From NCBI GenBank assembly GCA_002778535.1, contig PFBP01000027.1:1-5254 (forward strand): a stretch of DNA of 5,254 nucleotides, given 5' to 3'. Positions 1 through 4,840 of this stretch are shown here, one piece after another (the first letter of the stretch is position 1; each line of letters starts with the position of its first letter). A model generated the notes under the pieces. That model saw only the letters and a list, made by a program, of their open reading frames with translations, was not told the DNA's origin and made no database searches. A program made the translations under genes and the position numbers. The DNA comes from Candidatus Kuenenbacteria bacterium CG10_big_fil_rev_8_21_14_0_10_36_11. GTDB taxonomy: Bacteria; Patescibacteriota; Patescibacteriia; UBA2196.

Positions 1-49
1 ACTGGAAGATAAAGAATTCTCACCGTCAATCTAAGAAACCATAACATCA

Positions 50-129
50 ATTTTTTATCTCTGGCGAGCGTGTAAAAAATGGAGGGGTTTCAGGAGAGGA
101 AATTTTTTGTCCGCGAGCCGATTTTTTGT
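50..129. repeat. Modular intergenic repeat block (GCGAGC cores flanked by A/T runs)
   Basis: Two related modules are visible. In the first, ATTTTTTA (50-57) and its exact reverse complement TAAAAAAT (73-80) flank a spacer containing GCGAGC (64-69). In the second, the direct repeat ATTTTTTGT (102-110 and 121-129) flanks a 10-base segment that again contains GCGAGC (113-118). A purine-rich GGAGGGG...GGAGAGG stretch separates the modules. No open frame of useful length crosses the block. The regular modular structure suggests a dispersed intergenic repeat or a structured RNA, but a single copy cannot prove a family. Confidence 0.4.
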
Positions 130-138
130 TTCGTTCCA

Positions 139-158
139 GCCCCGCCAGCTGGCGGGGC
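139..158. repeat. Perfect 20-bp GC-rich palindrome
   Basis: GCCCCGCCAGCTGGCGGGGC is a perfect 20-bp palindrome in otherwise AT-rich DNA. As RNA it can fold into an 8-bp stem with an AGCT loop on either strand. On the plus strand a GTTTTT run follows at 166-171, so it could act as a terminator for a gene entering from the left. Very similar CCCGCCAGCTGGCGGG palindromes are, from memory, frequent between genes in Parcubacteria-type genomes. That would make it a member of an iterated palindrome family, which I infer and have not verified. Confidence 0.55.
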
Positions 159-220
159 GGGCGATTGTTTTTCTCACGAATTTTTGATAAAATAAGTTCG
201 AACGAAGTCATAAAGATACT

Positions 221-258
221 AATCAAAAAAACCTCAATTAAAGAGAGGTTTTTTGATT
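221..258 (-). terminator. Rho-independent terminator after tRNA-Gly
   Basis: Bases 221-235 and 245-258 form a stem of about 14 bp (AATC, an A/T tract, CCTC against GAGG, a T tract, GATT), with one bulged A and a 9-nt loop. Read on the minus strand, a four-pair GC-containing core is followed by seven Ts directly downstream of the tRNA-Gly 3' end. This fits an intrinsic terminator. The symmetry means it could also work on the plus strand. Confidence 0.75.
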
Positions 259-330
259 AGCGAGTAGCGGGAATCGAACCCGCATCATTAGCTTGGAAAG
301 CTAAGATAATAACCATTATATGATACTCGC
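259..330 (-). tRNA. tRNA-Gly (anticodon TCC)
   Basis: The minus strand folds as a full cloverleaf. The acceptor stem is GCGAGTA/TACTCGC (7 bp). The anticodon stem is TTAGC/GCTAA around the loop TTTCCAA, giving anticodon TCC, which reads GGA and other GGN codons. The T arm is GCGGG-TTCGATT-CCCGC with canonical T-loop bases. The discriminator base is T, as is usual for bacterial tRNA-Gly. No CCA is encoded, so it must be added after transcription by a nucleotidyltransferase. The terminator hairpin starts at the next base. Confidence 0.96.
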
Positions 331-364
331 CCAGGTTTAAGTTTTGGATTTTGAGTTTTGAGTT

Positions 365-724
365 TTATTTAGGGTACCACCCGCATCTATCCTTAATGCA
401 CCCGCAGGCATATTTACTTTTATCAGGAAAATCACCAAGAATTTCGCAAGTAGTCATTAAACTTTTATCAGATGAACACATTTCAAGTGAACATCCAATA
501 TTAAAACAATCGCTGTCAACTTGGCAAGCACCATTGCTAAATCTTGAATTGCCAGCATAATATTCAGCTGGCACAGCACTCATATCGCGGATTTGCACTT
601 GAGTATTATTCCAGTCAATTCCATGATTTGAACCATTATTGATCTTTTTAGTCGTGAGCAAAAAATATCCGCCCATTATGATAGCGACTGCGATAATTAA
701 AATAATTATTTTTTTGGTATTCAT
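365..724 (-). CDS. Membrane-anchored eight-cysteine-cluster protein
   Basis: This 119-residue protein begins MNTKK, has one hydrophobic segment (about residues 6-23, an uncleaved anchor or signal), then a polar linker and a C-terminal cysteine-rich domain. The eight cysteines are at residues 67, 73, 78, 83, 93, 107, 109 and 114, ending in RCGW. The number, spacing and final CGW resemble the family named 'eight-cysteine-cluster domain', known mostly from secreted proteins of unassigned function. The domain should lie outside the membrane, probably held by four disulfides, though metal binding is possible. The frame stays open back to 796, but I chose the ATG at 724 because it gives a normal Lys-then-hydrophobic N-terminus and sits 9 bases after a -10 box. 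It has no Shine-Dalgarno and may be leaderless. It is divergent from the gene at 827, and tRNA-Gly lies downstream. Function is unknown. Confidence 0.75.
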   Translation of the reverse strand: MNTKKIIILIIAVAIIMGGYFLLTTKKINNGSNHGIDWNNTQVQIRDMSAVPAEYYAGNSRFSNGACQVDSDCFNIGCSLEMCSSDKSLMTTCEILGDFPDKSKYACGCIKDRCGWYPK

Positions 725-732
725 ACAGATAA

Positions 733-761
733 ATTTTAACAAAAAAGATAAAAATTGACAA
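733..761 (-). promoter_or_regulatory. Sigma-70-type promoter for the eight-cysteine gene
   Basis: On the minus strand there is a TTGTCA -35 (761-756, 5 of 6 consensus bases), a 17-bp spacer and a TAAAAT -10 (738-733, 5 of 6). Expected transcription start is near 726, one or two bases before the ATG at 724, so the mRNA would be essentially leaderless. The -35 overlaps the -35 of the divergent promoter because TTGACAA reads nearly the same on both strands. The element was found by eye in AT-rich DNA, so chance is possible. Confidence 0.55.
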
Positions 762-784
762 CTGATTAAGAAAAAAGGTAGAAT
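755..784 (+). promoter_or_regulatory. Sigma-70-type promoter for the CPVC membrane-protein operon
   Basis: TTGACA (755-760, perfect consensus) is followed after 18 bp by TAGAAT (779-784, 5 of 6). Expected start is about 791, giving a leader of about 36 nt before the ATG at 827. The leader holds three tandem 8-base repeats. The promoter shares its -35 region with the minus-strand promoter, so RNA polymerase probably cannot occupy both at once. Confidence 0.65.
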
Positions 785-793
785 ACAAATTGT

Positions 794-817
794 CATATTA
801 ACATATTAACATAACAA
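794..817 (+). repeat. Three tandem 8-base repeats in the leader
   Basis: CATATTAA is repeated exactly at 794-801 and 802-809, and a third unit CATAACAA (810-817) differs by two bases. The array fills most of the predicted 5' untranslated leader of the gene at 827. It could be a slippage-prone repeat or a protein-binding array, or simply low-complexity AT-rich sequence. Confidence 0.6.
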
Positions 818-826
818 CAAAATTTT

Positions 827-1327
827 ATGATCAAAAAAATATTTTATATCTTGTCATTATCTTTAATAATACCCAAAATCACTAACGCCATCTGTCCTGT
901 GTGCACCGTGGCTGTGGGAGCCGGCCTTGGTTTATCAAGATGGCTGGGGATTGATGATATAATTTCCAGCCTTTGGATTGGCGGCTTTATCATCTCTTTG
1001 ATTATATGGACTAATTTCTGGTTAGACAAAAAAAACATACGATTTAAATACCGTAATTATCTGACTGGCATCTTATATTACATTTTAATCATCCTACCGC
1101 TTTATCTGACTGGAATTATCGGCCACCCATTTAATCAGCTTTGGGAAATAGATAAAATTATTCTGGGAATATTTTTTGGCAGTTTAGCTTTTTATTCTGG
1201 CGCTAAATTTCACTTTCACAGAAAAAAGAAAAATAATGATCAGGTGCATTTTCCTTTTCAAAAAGTCGTTTTTTCAATCACGCCATTAATAATTTTAAGC
1301 GTTGTATTTTATTTTATTACTAAATAA
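827..1327 (+). CDS. Conserved-looking membrane protein with an N-terminal CPVC motif
   Basis: This 166-residue integral membrane protein has a short Lys-started hydrophobic segment (about 4-18) that looks like a signal peptide ending near NA-21. The motif CPVC follows at 23-26, in a Gly-rich stretch ending SRWLGIDD (to residue 44). Four further membrane segments are likely at about 46-66, 80-98, 110-128 and 145-164. A basic loop after the third of these carries H129, H131 and H141. CPVC is a CXXC motif, as found in redox-active or metal-binding sites. C23 and C26 are the only cysteines, and they would face the outer surface if the signal is cleaved or inserted normally. I recognise the motif as recurring in Patescibacteria hypothetical proteins but know no assigned function. 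A disulfide or metal role is inference. There is no Shine-Dalgarno. It is the first gene of a two-gene operon. Confidence 0.8.
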   Translation: MIKKIFYILSLSLIIPKITNAICPVCTVAVGAGLGLSRWLGIDDIISSLWIGGFIISLIIWTNFWLDKKNIRFKYRNYLTGILYYILIILPLYLTGIIGHPFNQLWEIDKIILGIFFGSLAFYSGAKFHFHRKKKNNDQVHFPFQKVVFSITPLIILSVVFYFITK

Positions 1328-1328
1328 T

Positions 1329-1859
1329 ATGGATAATCTAACTGAAAAAATAGACCATTTAATTGATAAATTTAACCAAGCTAAAAAACAGGAAAAAATG
1401 GATTTGTCTTCAGATGAAGATTTAAGCATTGCTATTATGAATTTAGTTTCCATTGAAGAACATTTTTTCTTTACCGCGCAAAAAACTGGCAAAGATGAAT
1501 ATCTTGATCTATTAAAAGAAGTGCGGGAAATAAGAAAAGAATTATTAAAAAAAATCATTAAAGAATATGAGGGCGAGGTATGGTGCATTTCTAAACATTT
1601 GCTGGCTGCTTCATATCGCTTAATGGAAGTCGGCACCAAATCTTTAGGTGCTGACAAAAAAGATGAAGCCAAAGAAATGTTTAATAAAGCCTATCATTTA
1701 TATTCTCTTTTTTGGGCAATCAATATGAAATTAGTGAACACCAATGACATTAAAAAAATTGAAGATGGCGCTTTAAATAAACAAGATCAGGAAAAAAAAG
1801 GCTTCTGGGGCAAACTTGGCGAGCTTGTTAAAAAAGCAGTGGATTGCTGTATTGAATAA
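1329..1859 (+). CDS. Helical cytosolic hypothetical protein, partner of the CPVC gene
   Basis: This 176-residue protein has no signal or membrane segment and is probably nearly all alpha-helical. It is rich in Lys and Glu with regularly spaced Leu/Ile. Notable stretches are SIEEHFFFT (41-49), GEVWCISKHLLAAS (82-95) and a C-terminal amphipathic helix ending VDCCIE (171-176). Cysteines are at 86, 173 and 174. The GEVWC/KHLLAAS stretch looks like a conserved family core, but I cannot assign a function. The ATG lies one base after the stop of the upstream gene, with no Shine-Dalgarno, so translation by reinitiation from that gene is likely. An in-frame ATG at 1302 would overlap the upstream gene by 26 bases and add nine residues. 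The tight pairing suggests the product works with the CPVC membrane protein, perhaps as a cytosolic partner. Confidence 0.8.
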   Translation: MDNLTEKIDHLIDKFNQAKKQEKMDLSSDEDLSIAIMNLVSIEEHFFFTAQKTGKDEYLDLLKEVREIRKELLKKIIKEYEGEVWCISKHLLAASYRLMEVGTKSLGADKKDEAKEMFNKAYHLYSLFWAINMKLVNTNDIKKIEDGALNKQDQEKKGFWGKLGELVKKAVDCCIE

Positions 1860-1886
1860 AAATTCTTAAAAATTAAATCAAAAAAT

Positions 1887-1913
1887 AAACCAGCACTTTG
1901 GCAATGCTGGTTT
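1887..1913. terminator. Bidirectional terminator between convergent genes
   Basis: AAACCAGCA (1887-1895) pairs perfectly with TGCTGGTTT (1905-1913) around a 9-nt loop. On the plus strand it is followed by GTTGTTT. On the minus strand the stem is followed by a stronger T-rich run (TTTATTTTTTG). It lies 27 bases after the stop at 1859 and just beyond the minus-strand stop at 1919, so it probably ends both transcripts. Confidence 0.85.
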
Positions 1914-1918
1914 GTTGT

Positions 1919-2224
1919 TTAAAAAACTACCTTTTTGTGTTTTTTCTTTTTTTTGTCAGCAAAAAGCCATTTCCTGATTAAACCGCGCGAATTTTGTCTG
2001 TTAAATATTTTGAATTTAAAGCCAAATTGTTTCTGCGCTGACAATAAAAGACTAACGGTTTTATAATCCGGCACCTGCCAAACTCTATGTGGCAAGCCAT
2101 TATCATCCATCAGCTCAGTTTGACAATTTTCATACTGAAGACAATTTTCCGACAACATCCGCGCCACTGCTTCATTGGATTTGGCGTCTGGCTCAATAAA
2201 CCACTGCGTTTCACGAGCTTTCAT
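1919..2224 (-). CDS. Small hypothetical protein with a poly-lysine tail
   Basis: This 101-residue soluble protein has no signal or membrane segment. It begins MKARETQWFIEPDAKSNEAV, has a middle part containing HRVWQVPDY (46-54), and ends in a strongly basic tail (K91-K95, H96, K97, K98). Cysteines are at 28 and 34. The WFIEP...SNEAVAR start reminds me of small Parcubacteria hypothetical proteins, but I know no function. The basic tail would suit binding to nucleic acid or the ribosome, which is inference. The start is secure: AGGAGG lies 7 bases upstream. No clear promoter lies directly upstream, and no terminator separates it from the tRNA relic and tRNA-Pro, so readthrough from the tRNA promoter is possible. 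Confidence 0.8.
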   Translation of the reverse strand: MKARETQWFIEPDAKSNEAVARMLSENCLQYENCQTELMDDNGLPHRVWQVPDYKTVSLLLSAQKQFGFKFKIFNRQNSRGLIRKWLFADKKKKKHKKVVF

Positions 2225-2231
2225 TTTTAGT

Positions 2232-2237
2232 CCTCCT
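2232..2237 (-). promoter_or_regulatory. Strong Shine-Dalgarno (AGGAGG)
   Basis: AGGAGG on the minus strand lies 7 bases before the ATG at 2224 and fixes that start. It is the only convincing Shine-Dalgarno among the starts visible in the window; the five other visible starts lack one. Confidence 0.85.
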
Positions 2238-2302
2238 AAAAAATTTGCTTTGATTTGATTTATTTAAAAATATCTAAAAATAGTTAAAAAATAATGAAAA
2301 AA

Positions 2303-2366
2303 TCGGGGTGCAGGGACTCGGACCCGGAACCTCCCCGATGTTACATCGGGGCGCGATAGTGAATTG
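2303..2366 (-). pseudogene. 5'-truncated, degenerate tRNA (tRNA-like relic)
   Basis: On the minus strand the 3' two-thirds of a tRNA is recognisable: a D-stem-like CGCG, an anticodon-type arm, a 5-base variable region, a T arm (CCGGG-TCCGAGT-CCCTG), a 7-base acceptor strand CACCCCG and discriminator A, followed by six Ts. Several things are wrong for a working tRNA. The 5' acceptor strand and 5' D-stem are missing and are replaced by the T run trailing tRNA-Pro. The anticodon arm is 19 bases, not 17, and closes as an 8-bp hairpin with a TAA loop. No register gives U33 with normal geometry. The T stem has a C-T mismatch and the T loop has C in place of the usual U at position 55. It aligns well with the neighbouring tRNA-Pro from the D loop to the 3' end, so it is probably a decayed tandem tRNA. 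Isotype is unclear. Confidence 0.65.
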
Positions 2367-2373
2367 AAAAAAA

Positions 2374-2447
2374 TCGGGGATGCGAGATTCGAACTCGCGG
2401 CCTCCTGCTCCCAAAGCAGGCGCGCTAGCCAGCTGCGCTAATCCCCG
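2374..2447 (-). tRNA. tRNA-Pro (anticodon TGG)
   Basis: This is a complete cloverleaf on the minus strand. The acceptor is CGGGGAT/ATCCCCG (7 bp), the D stem is GCGC/GCGC, and the anticodon stem CCTGC/GCAGG encloses the loop TTTGGGA (anticodon TGG, reading CCA and probably other CCN codons). The T arm is GCGAG-TTCGAAT-CTCGC. The discriminator base is A and no CCA is encoded. Seven Ts follow the 3' end directly, without an obvious terminator hairpin. It lies 38 bases downstream of the nfo stop and directly upstream of the tRNA relic. Confidence 0.96.
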
Positions 2448-2457
2448 TTAAATTTTA

Positions 2458-2489
2458 ATTATATTACCTTTCAATTCTATTTTAGTCAA
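2458..2489 (-). promoter_or_regulatory. Probable promoter for tRNA-Pro
   Basis: On the minus strand a perfect TATAAT (2463-2458) lies 10 bases before the tRNA 5' end, which suits a start near 2451. A TTGACT box (2489-2484, 5 of 6) lies 20 bp upstream, longer than ideal. With the overlapping TAATAT (2466-2461) as -10, the spacer is 17 bp. The TTGACT box contains the nfo stop codon TGA. Confidence 0.5.
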
Positions 2490-3331
2490 ACTTGTTTTCT
2501 CAATTGTTTTAACAACTTAATATCTTTTCTTACACCCTTATCAGTCGGCGTTTCCAGAATAAAATCAATATTTTTTAATCTTGGCTCATTAACCAAAGCT
2601 TGAAAACCATCTAAACCGATTTTGCCTAAACCCAGATGTTCATGACGGTCAACGCGCGCGCCAAGCGCGGTTTTTGAATCATTAATATGAATTAGTTTTA
2701 ATTTTTTAAGTCCAATAGTTTTATCAAAATTATTTAAAACTTTTTTTACAGAAGTAGCCGTGCGTAAATCATAACCTGACTCAAAAGCATGAGCAGTATC
2801 AAAACACACACCAATCTTTTTTTGTATTATGGGTTTTGTATTATGTATAATGGAATAAATCTCTTCAAAAGTGTCGCCAATAATTTCTCCGGCGCCGGCC
2901 GACATCTCTATTAAAAATTTTGTCTTGCCATTGTAGCCGGTTAAAATTTTTTCAATTCCTTGAACAACTTTTTTAAGCGCGTCTTTACGGCCCAATTCTT
3001 TGGCCGAACCCAAATGCGTCATTAGATATTTAACGCCAAGCATTGAACCGCGCTCTAATTCCTCGCGCAAAACACTGATAGAGCCGTAATAAATATTATT
3101 TTTAGCAGAAGCTAAATTTATGTAATATGGGGCATGAATATAAAAATTTTTGAAATTATATTTTTTATTTCTTTCTTTAAATTCTTTAATTTCATTAACA
3201 CTTAGTGGTTCGGCTTTGCCGCCTTTGGGCGAATGGGAAAAAAATTGGTAGCATTCGCAACCAAATAATTGGGCATTCAAAGGCGCGTTAGCCACGCCGC
3301 CCGCGGCTGAAATATGAGCTCCGATTTTCAT
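2486..3331 (-). CDS. nfo: Endonuclease IV (AP endonuclease, deoxyribonuclease IV)
   Basis: This enzyme of base excision repair cuts the DNA backbone 5' to abasic sites and trims blocked 3' ends, using three metal ions (usually zinc). The 281-residue product matches the family length (E. coli Nfo is 285) and covers the whole TIM-barrel. All nine expected metal ligands are visible: H66 (HAPY), H106 (THLG), E142 (IEMSAG), D178 and H181 (CFDTAH), H215 (HINDS), D228 and H230 (VDRHEHLG), and E260 (ETP). The MKIGAHISAAGG start is the standard family N-terminus, so the ATG at 3331 is secure despite the lack of a Shine-Dalgarno. It lies downstream of nusA on the same strand, behind a terminator. No strong promoter is visible in the gap. 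The gene appears intact. Confidence 0.97.
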   Translation of the reverse strand: MKIGAHISAAGGVANAPLNAQLFGCECYQFFSHSPKGGKAEPLSVNEIKEFKERNKKYNFKNFYIHAPYYINLASAKNNIYYGSISVLREELERGSMLGVKYLMTHLGSAKELGRKDALKKVVQGIEKILTGYNGKTKFLIEMSAGAGEIIGDTFEEIYSIIHNTKPIIQKKIGVCFDTAHAFESGYDLRTATSVKKVLNNFDKTIGLKKLKLIHINDSKTALGARVDRHEHLGLGKIGLDGFQALVNEPRLKNIDFILETPTDKGVRKDIKLLKQLRKQV

Positions 3332-3363
3332 AAAATCATTTTAACACAAAAACATTAAAACAT

Positions 3364-3394
3364 AAAAACACTTTATCAGAAATAAAGTGTTTTT
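3364..3394 (-). terminator. Intrinsic terminator after nusA
   Basis: AAAAACACTTTA (3364-3375) pairs perfectly with TAAAGTGTTTTT (3383-3394) around a 7-nt loop, a 12-bp stem. On the minus strand it ends in a T run (GTGTTTTTATGTTTT) ten bases after the nusA stop. The stem is rich in A/T pairs, so it may need NusA for full strength and could let some transcription through to nfo. Confidence 0.8.
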
Positions 3395-3403
3395 AATTTG
3401 TTA

Positions 3404-4783
3404 TTACTCTGTCGTCTTTTTTTCTTCAGTCTGATCCTCATTTGTCTGCACTTCATCAGCAATCTTTTCATCAACTTTTTCATCTGTCTCTTTATTCATC
3501 ACTACATCAATTTTTAAACCGGCTAATTGTGCGGCCAGGCGCACATTCTGGCCTTCACGGCCAATAGCCAAAGAATATTGATCTTCTTTAACAAAAGCAC
3601 GCGCTATTTTATTTTTCTCATCAATTTCCACTCGTAAAATTTTAGCTGGCGCCAGAGCGTTCATAATAAATTTTTCAAGATTGTCATTCCATTCAATAAT
3701 ATCAATTTTTTCTCCGCCCAATTCATTAATAATTGTTTGCACCCGAGTGCCGCGCTGGCCAATGCAGGCGCCAATCGGATCCAGATCGTTTTCTTTAGCC
3801 ATGACTGCTATTTTTGATCTGAAGCCAGCGTCTCGCGCAATACCTTTAATTTGTACGGCACCGGAATTTACTTCTGGCACTTCTAACTTAAACAGCCGGC
3901 GCAACATTTCCGGATGAGTGCGCGATAATAAAATCTCTGGGCCTCTGGCTGTTTGCTCCACTGAACGCAAATAAAATTTTAATTTAATGCCAGACTTATA
4001 GTTATCATTCCTGGACTGATCAGAAGGAATAACCACGCCGATCGCCGGGCCCAAATCAACCAAAATCACCCTGCCTTCAAGCCTCTGGACCGTGCCATTA
4101 ACAAGCTCACCAACCTTATCCTTAAAATTAGCAAAAATATTATTTCTTTCTGCTTCCCTTAATTTTTGAATAATCACTTGTTTGGCGGTTTGCGCTGCCA
4201 TGCGTCCAAAATCAGATGGCACCTCTAATTTTTTAATAATCTGCTCGCCTAATTCAGCTTTTTTGTTTTCTAATCGTGCTTCAGACAAACTTATCATTGT
4301 CCGCGGATTAAATTTCTTTTCCTCTTCTTCAATTTTTTCTGTTTCAGATTTTATTTCTTCTTCTTTTACTTCTTCTGTTTTCCCACCTTCTTCCGTATCT
4401 TTTTTCATTTTCCTGGATTTCTTTTCTTTTTTACTTTCCTTATCACTAATCACTGATTGCTTTTCACCTTCAGCTTTTTCCTGTATTTCTTTCATCATTT
4501 CTTCGCTGATCTCTTTGCCCTCGGCTTTTAACTTTTCAATTTCTTCCCTGATTTTTTCATACTTTTCTTTTAATTCATCTTCTACCACTTCTTTGACATC
4601 AAAAACCTCAAAATATCCTGTGGGCAGATCAAATCTAACTTTAATATTTTGTGTTTTTTTGTCGCCAAAATCTTTGCGATAAGCAGCAGACAAGGCTTCT
4701 TCAATGGTTTCTTTAACCATTTCTAAAGACAATCCTTTCTCATCGCAAATTTGTTGGATAGCAAGATTGAGTTCTTCTGGCAT
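3404..4783 (-). CDS. nusA: Transcription termination/antitermination factor NusA
   Basis: NusA binds RNA polymerase and nascent RNA and controls pausing, intrinsic termination and antitermination. Domains in the 459-residue product: the N-terminal polymerase-binding domain (about 1-67 plus 158-220, including FGRMAAQTAKQVIIQKLREAE), S1 (about 225-290, ending ILLSRTHP), KH1 (about 300-370, with IGACIGQRGTRVQ) and KH2 (about 375-428, with SLAIGREGQNVRLAA). An insert of about 90 residues (68-157), almost all Glu and Lys and probably coiled-coil or disordered, splits the N-terminal domain. The C-terminus is a short acidic tail (430-459), without the acidic repeat domains of E. coli NusA. The usual rimP and infB neighbours are absent: smpB lies upstream and nfo downstream. 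It has its own consensus promoter, a leader of about 51 nt containing a terminator-like hairpin, and no Shine-Dalgarno. Confidence 0.97.
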   Translation of the reverse strand: MPEELNLAIQQICDEKGLSLEMVKETIEEALSAAYRKDFGDKKTQNIKVRFDLPTGYFEVFDVKEVVEDELKEKYEKIREEIEKLKAEGKEISEEMMKEIQEKAEGEKQSVISDKESKKEKKSRKMKKDTEEGGKTEEVKEEEIKSETEKIEEEEKKFNPRTMISLSEARLENKKAELGEQIIKKLEVPSDFGRMAAQTAKQVIIQKLREAERNNIFANFKDKVGELVNGTVQRLEGRVILVDLGPAIGVVIPSDQSRNDNYKSGIKLKFYLRSVEQTARGPEILLSRTHPEMLRRLFKLEVPEVNSGAVQIKGIARDAGFRSKIAVMAKENDLDPIGACIGQRGTRVQTIINELGGEKIDIIEWNDNLEKFIMNALAPAKILRVEIDEKNKIARAFVKEDQYSLAIGREGQNVRLAAQLAGLKIDVVMNKETDEKVDEKIADEVQTNEDQTEEKKTTE

Positions 4784-4804
4784 ATAGTTGTATTTAAAAT
4801 TAAA

Positions 4805-4830
4805 AGCCAGTTTATTGAATTAAACTGACT
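4805..4830 (-). terminator. Hairpin ending smpB mRNA, inside the nusA leader (candidate attenuator)
   Basis: On the minus strand AGTCAGTTTA (4830-4821) pairs with TAAACTGGCT (4814-4805), giving 10 pairs including one G-U, around a 6-nt loop. An interrupted T tract (TTTAATTTT) follows. It is 35 bases after the smpB stop, so it suits smpB termination. However, it lies downstream of the nusA promoter (predicted start about 4834), so every nusA transcript would also carry it. The moderate stem and broken T tract are features of weak terminators that depend on NusA. Confidence 0.65.
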
Positions 4831-4840
4831 GTCTGATTCA

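Noticed and set aside
1..47. Short open frames at the left edge: plus-strand tails ending at 34 and 44, and a minus-strand start at 47 running off the window
   Set aside because: They are only 10-16 codons long, with no recognisable sequence, no Shine-Dalgarno and no way to choose among frames.
725..796. Longer N-terminus (24 extra residues) for the eight-cysteine protein, starting at the ATG at 796
   Set aside because: It would give two hydrophobic stretches in a row and would start upstream of the good minus-strand promoter. The ATG at 724 gives a normal membrane-anchor start.
1302..1328. Upstream ATG at 1302 for the helical protein
   Set aside because: It would overlap the membrane-protein gene by 26 bases and add a hydrophobic MYFILLLNN not fitting a soluble helical protein. 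The ATG at 1329, one base after the stop, is more likely.
844..1672. Minus-strand open frames opposite the CPVC and helical genes (844-1038 and 1295-1672), plus 351-560 on the plus strand
   Set aside because: They are shadows of better-supported genes and lack starts, ribosome sites or recognisable protein features.
2303..2366. A working second tRNA, or the 3' end of tmRNA near smpB
   Set aside because: The 5' acceptor and D stem are absent, the anticodon arm is two bases too long and the T arm is damaged. No tag-peptide frame or tmRNA 5' domain lies nearby.
3332..3363. Promoter directly upstream of nfo (TAAAAT near the start codon)
   Set aside because: No acceptable -35 box at 16-18 bp. 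Any AT-rich stretch here gives a similar -10.
3681..4682. Antisense open frames on the plus strand within nusA (3681-3917 and 4182-4682)
   Set aside because: They are mirror frames of a clearly identified nusA. The long Ser/Phe-rich frame is the complement of the Glu/Lys-rich insert.
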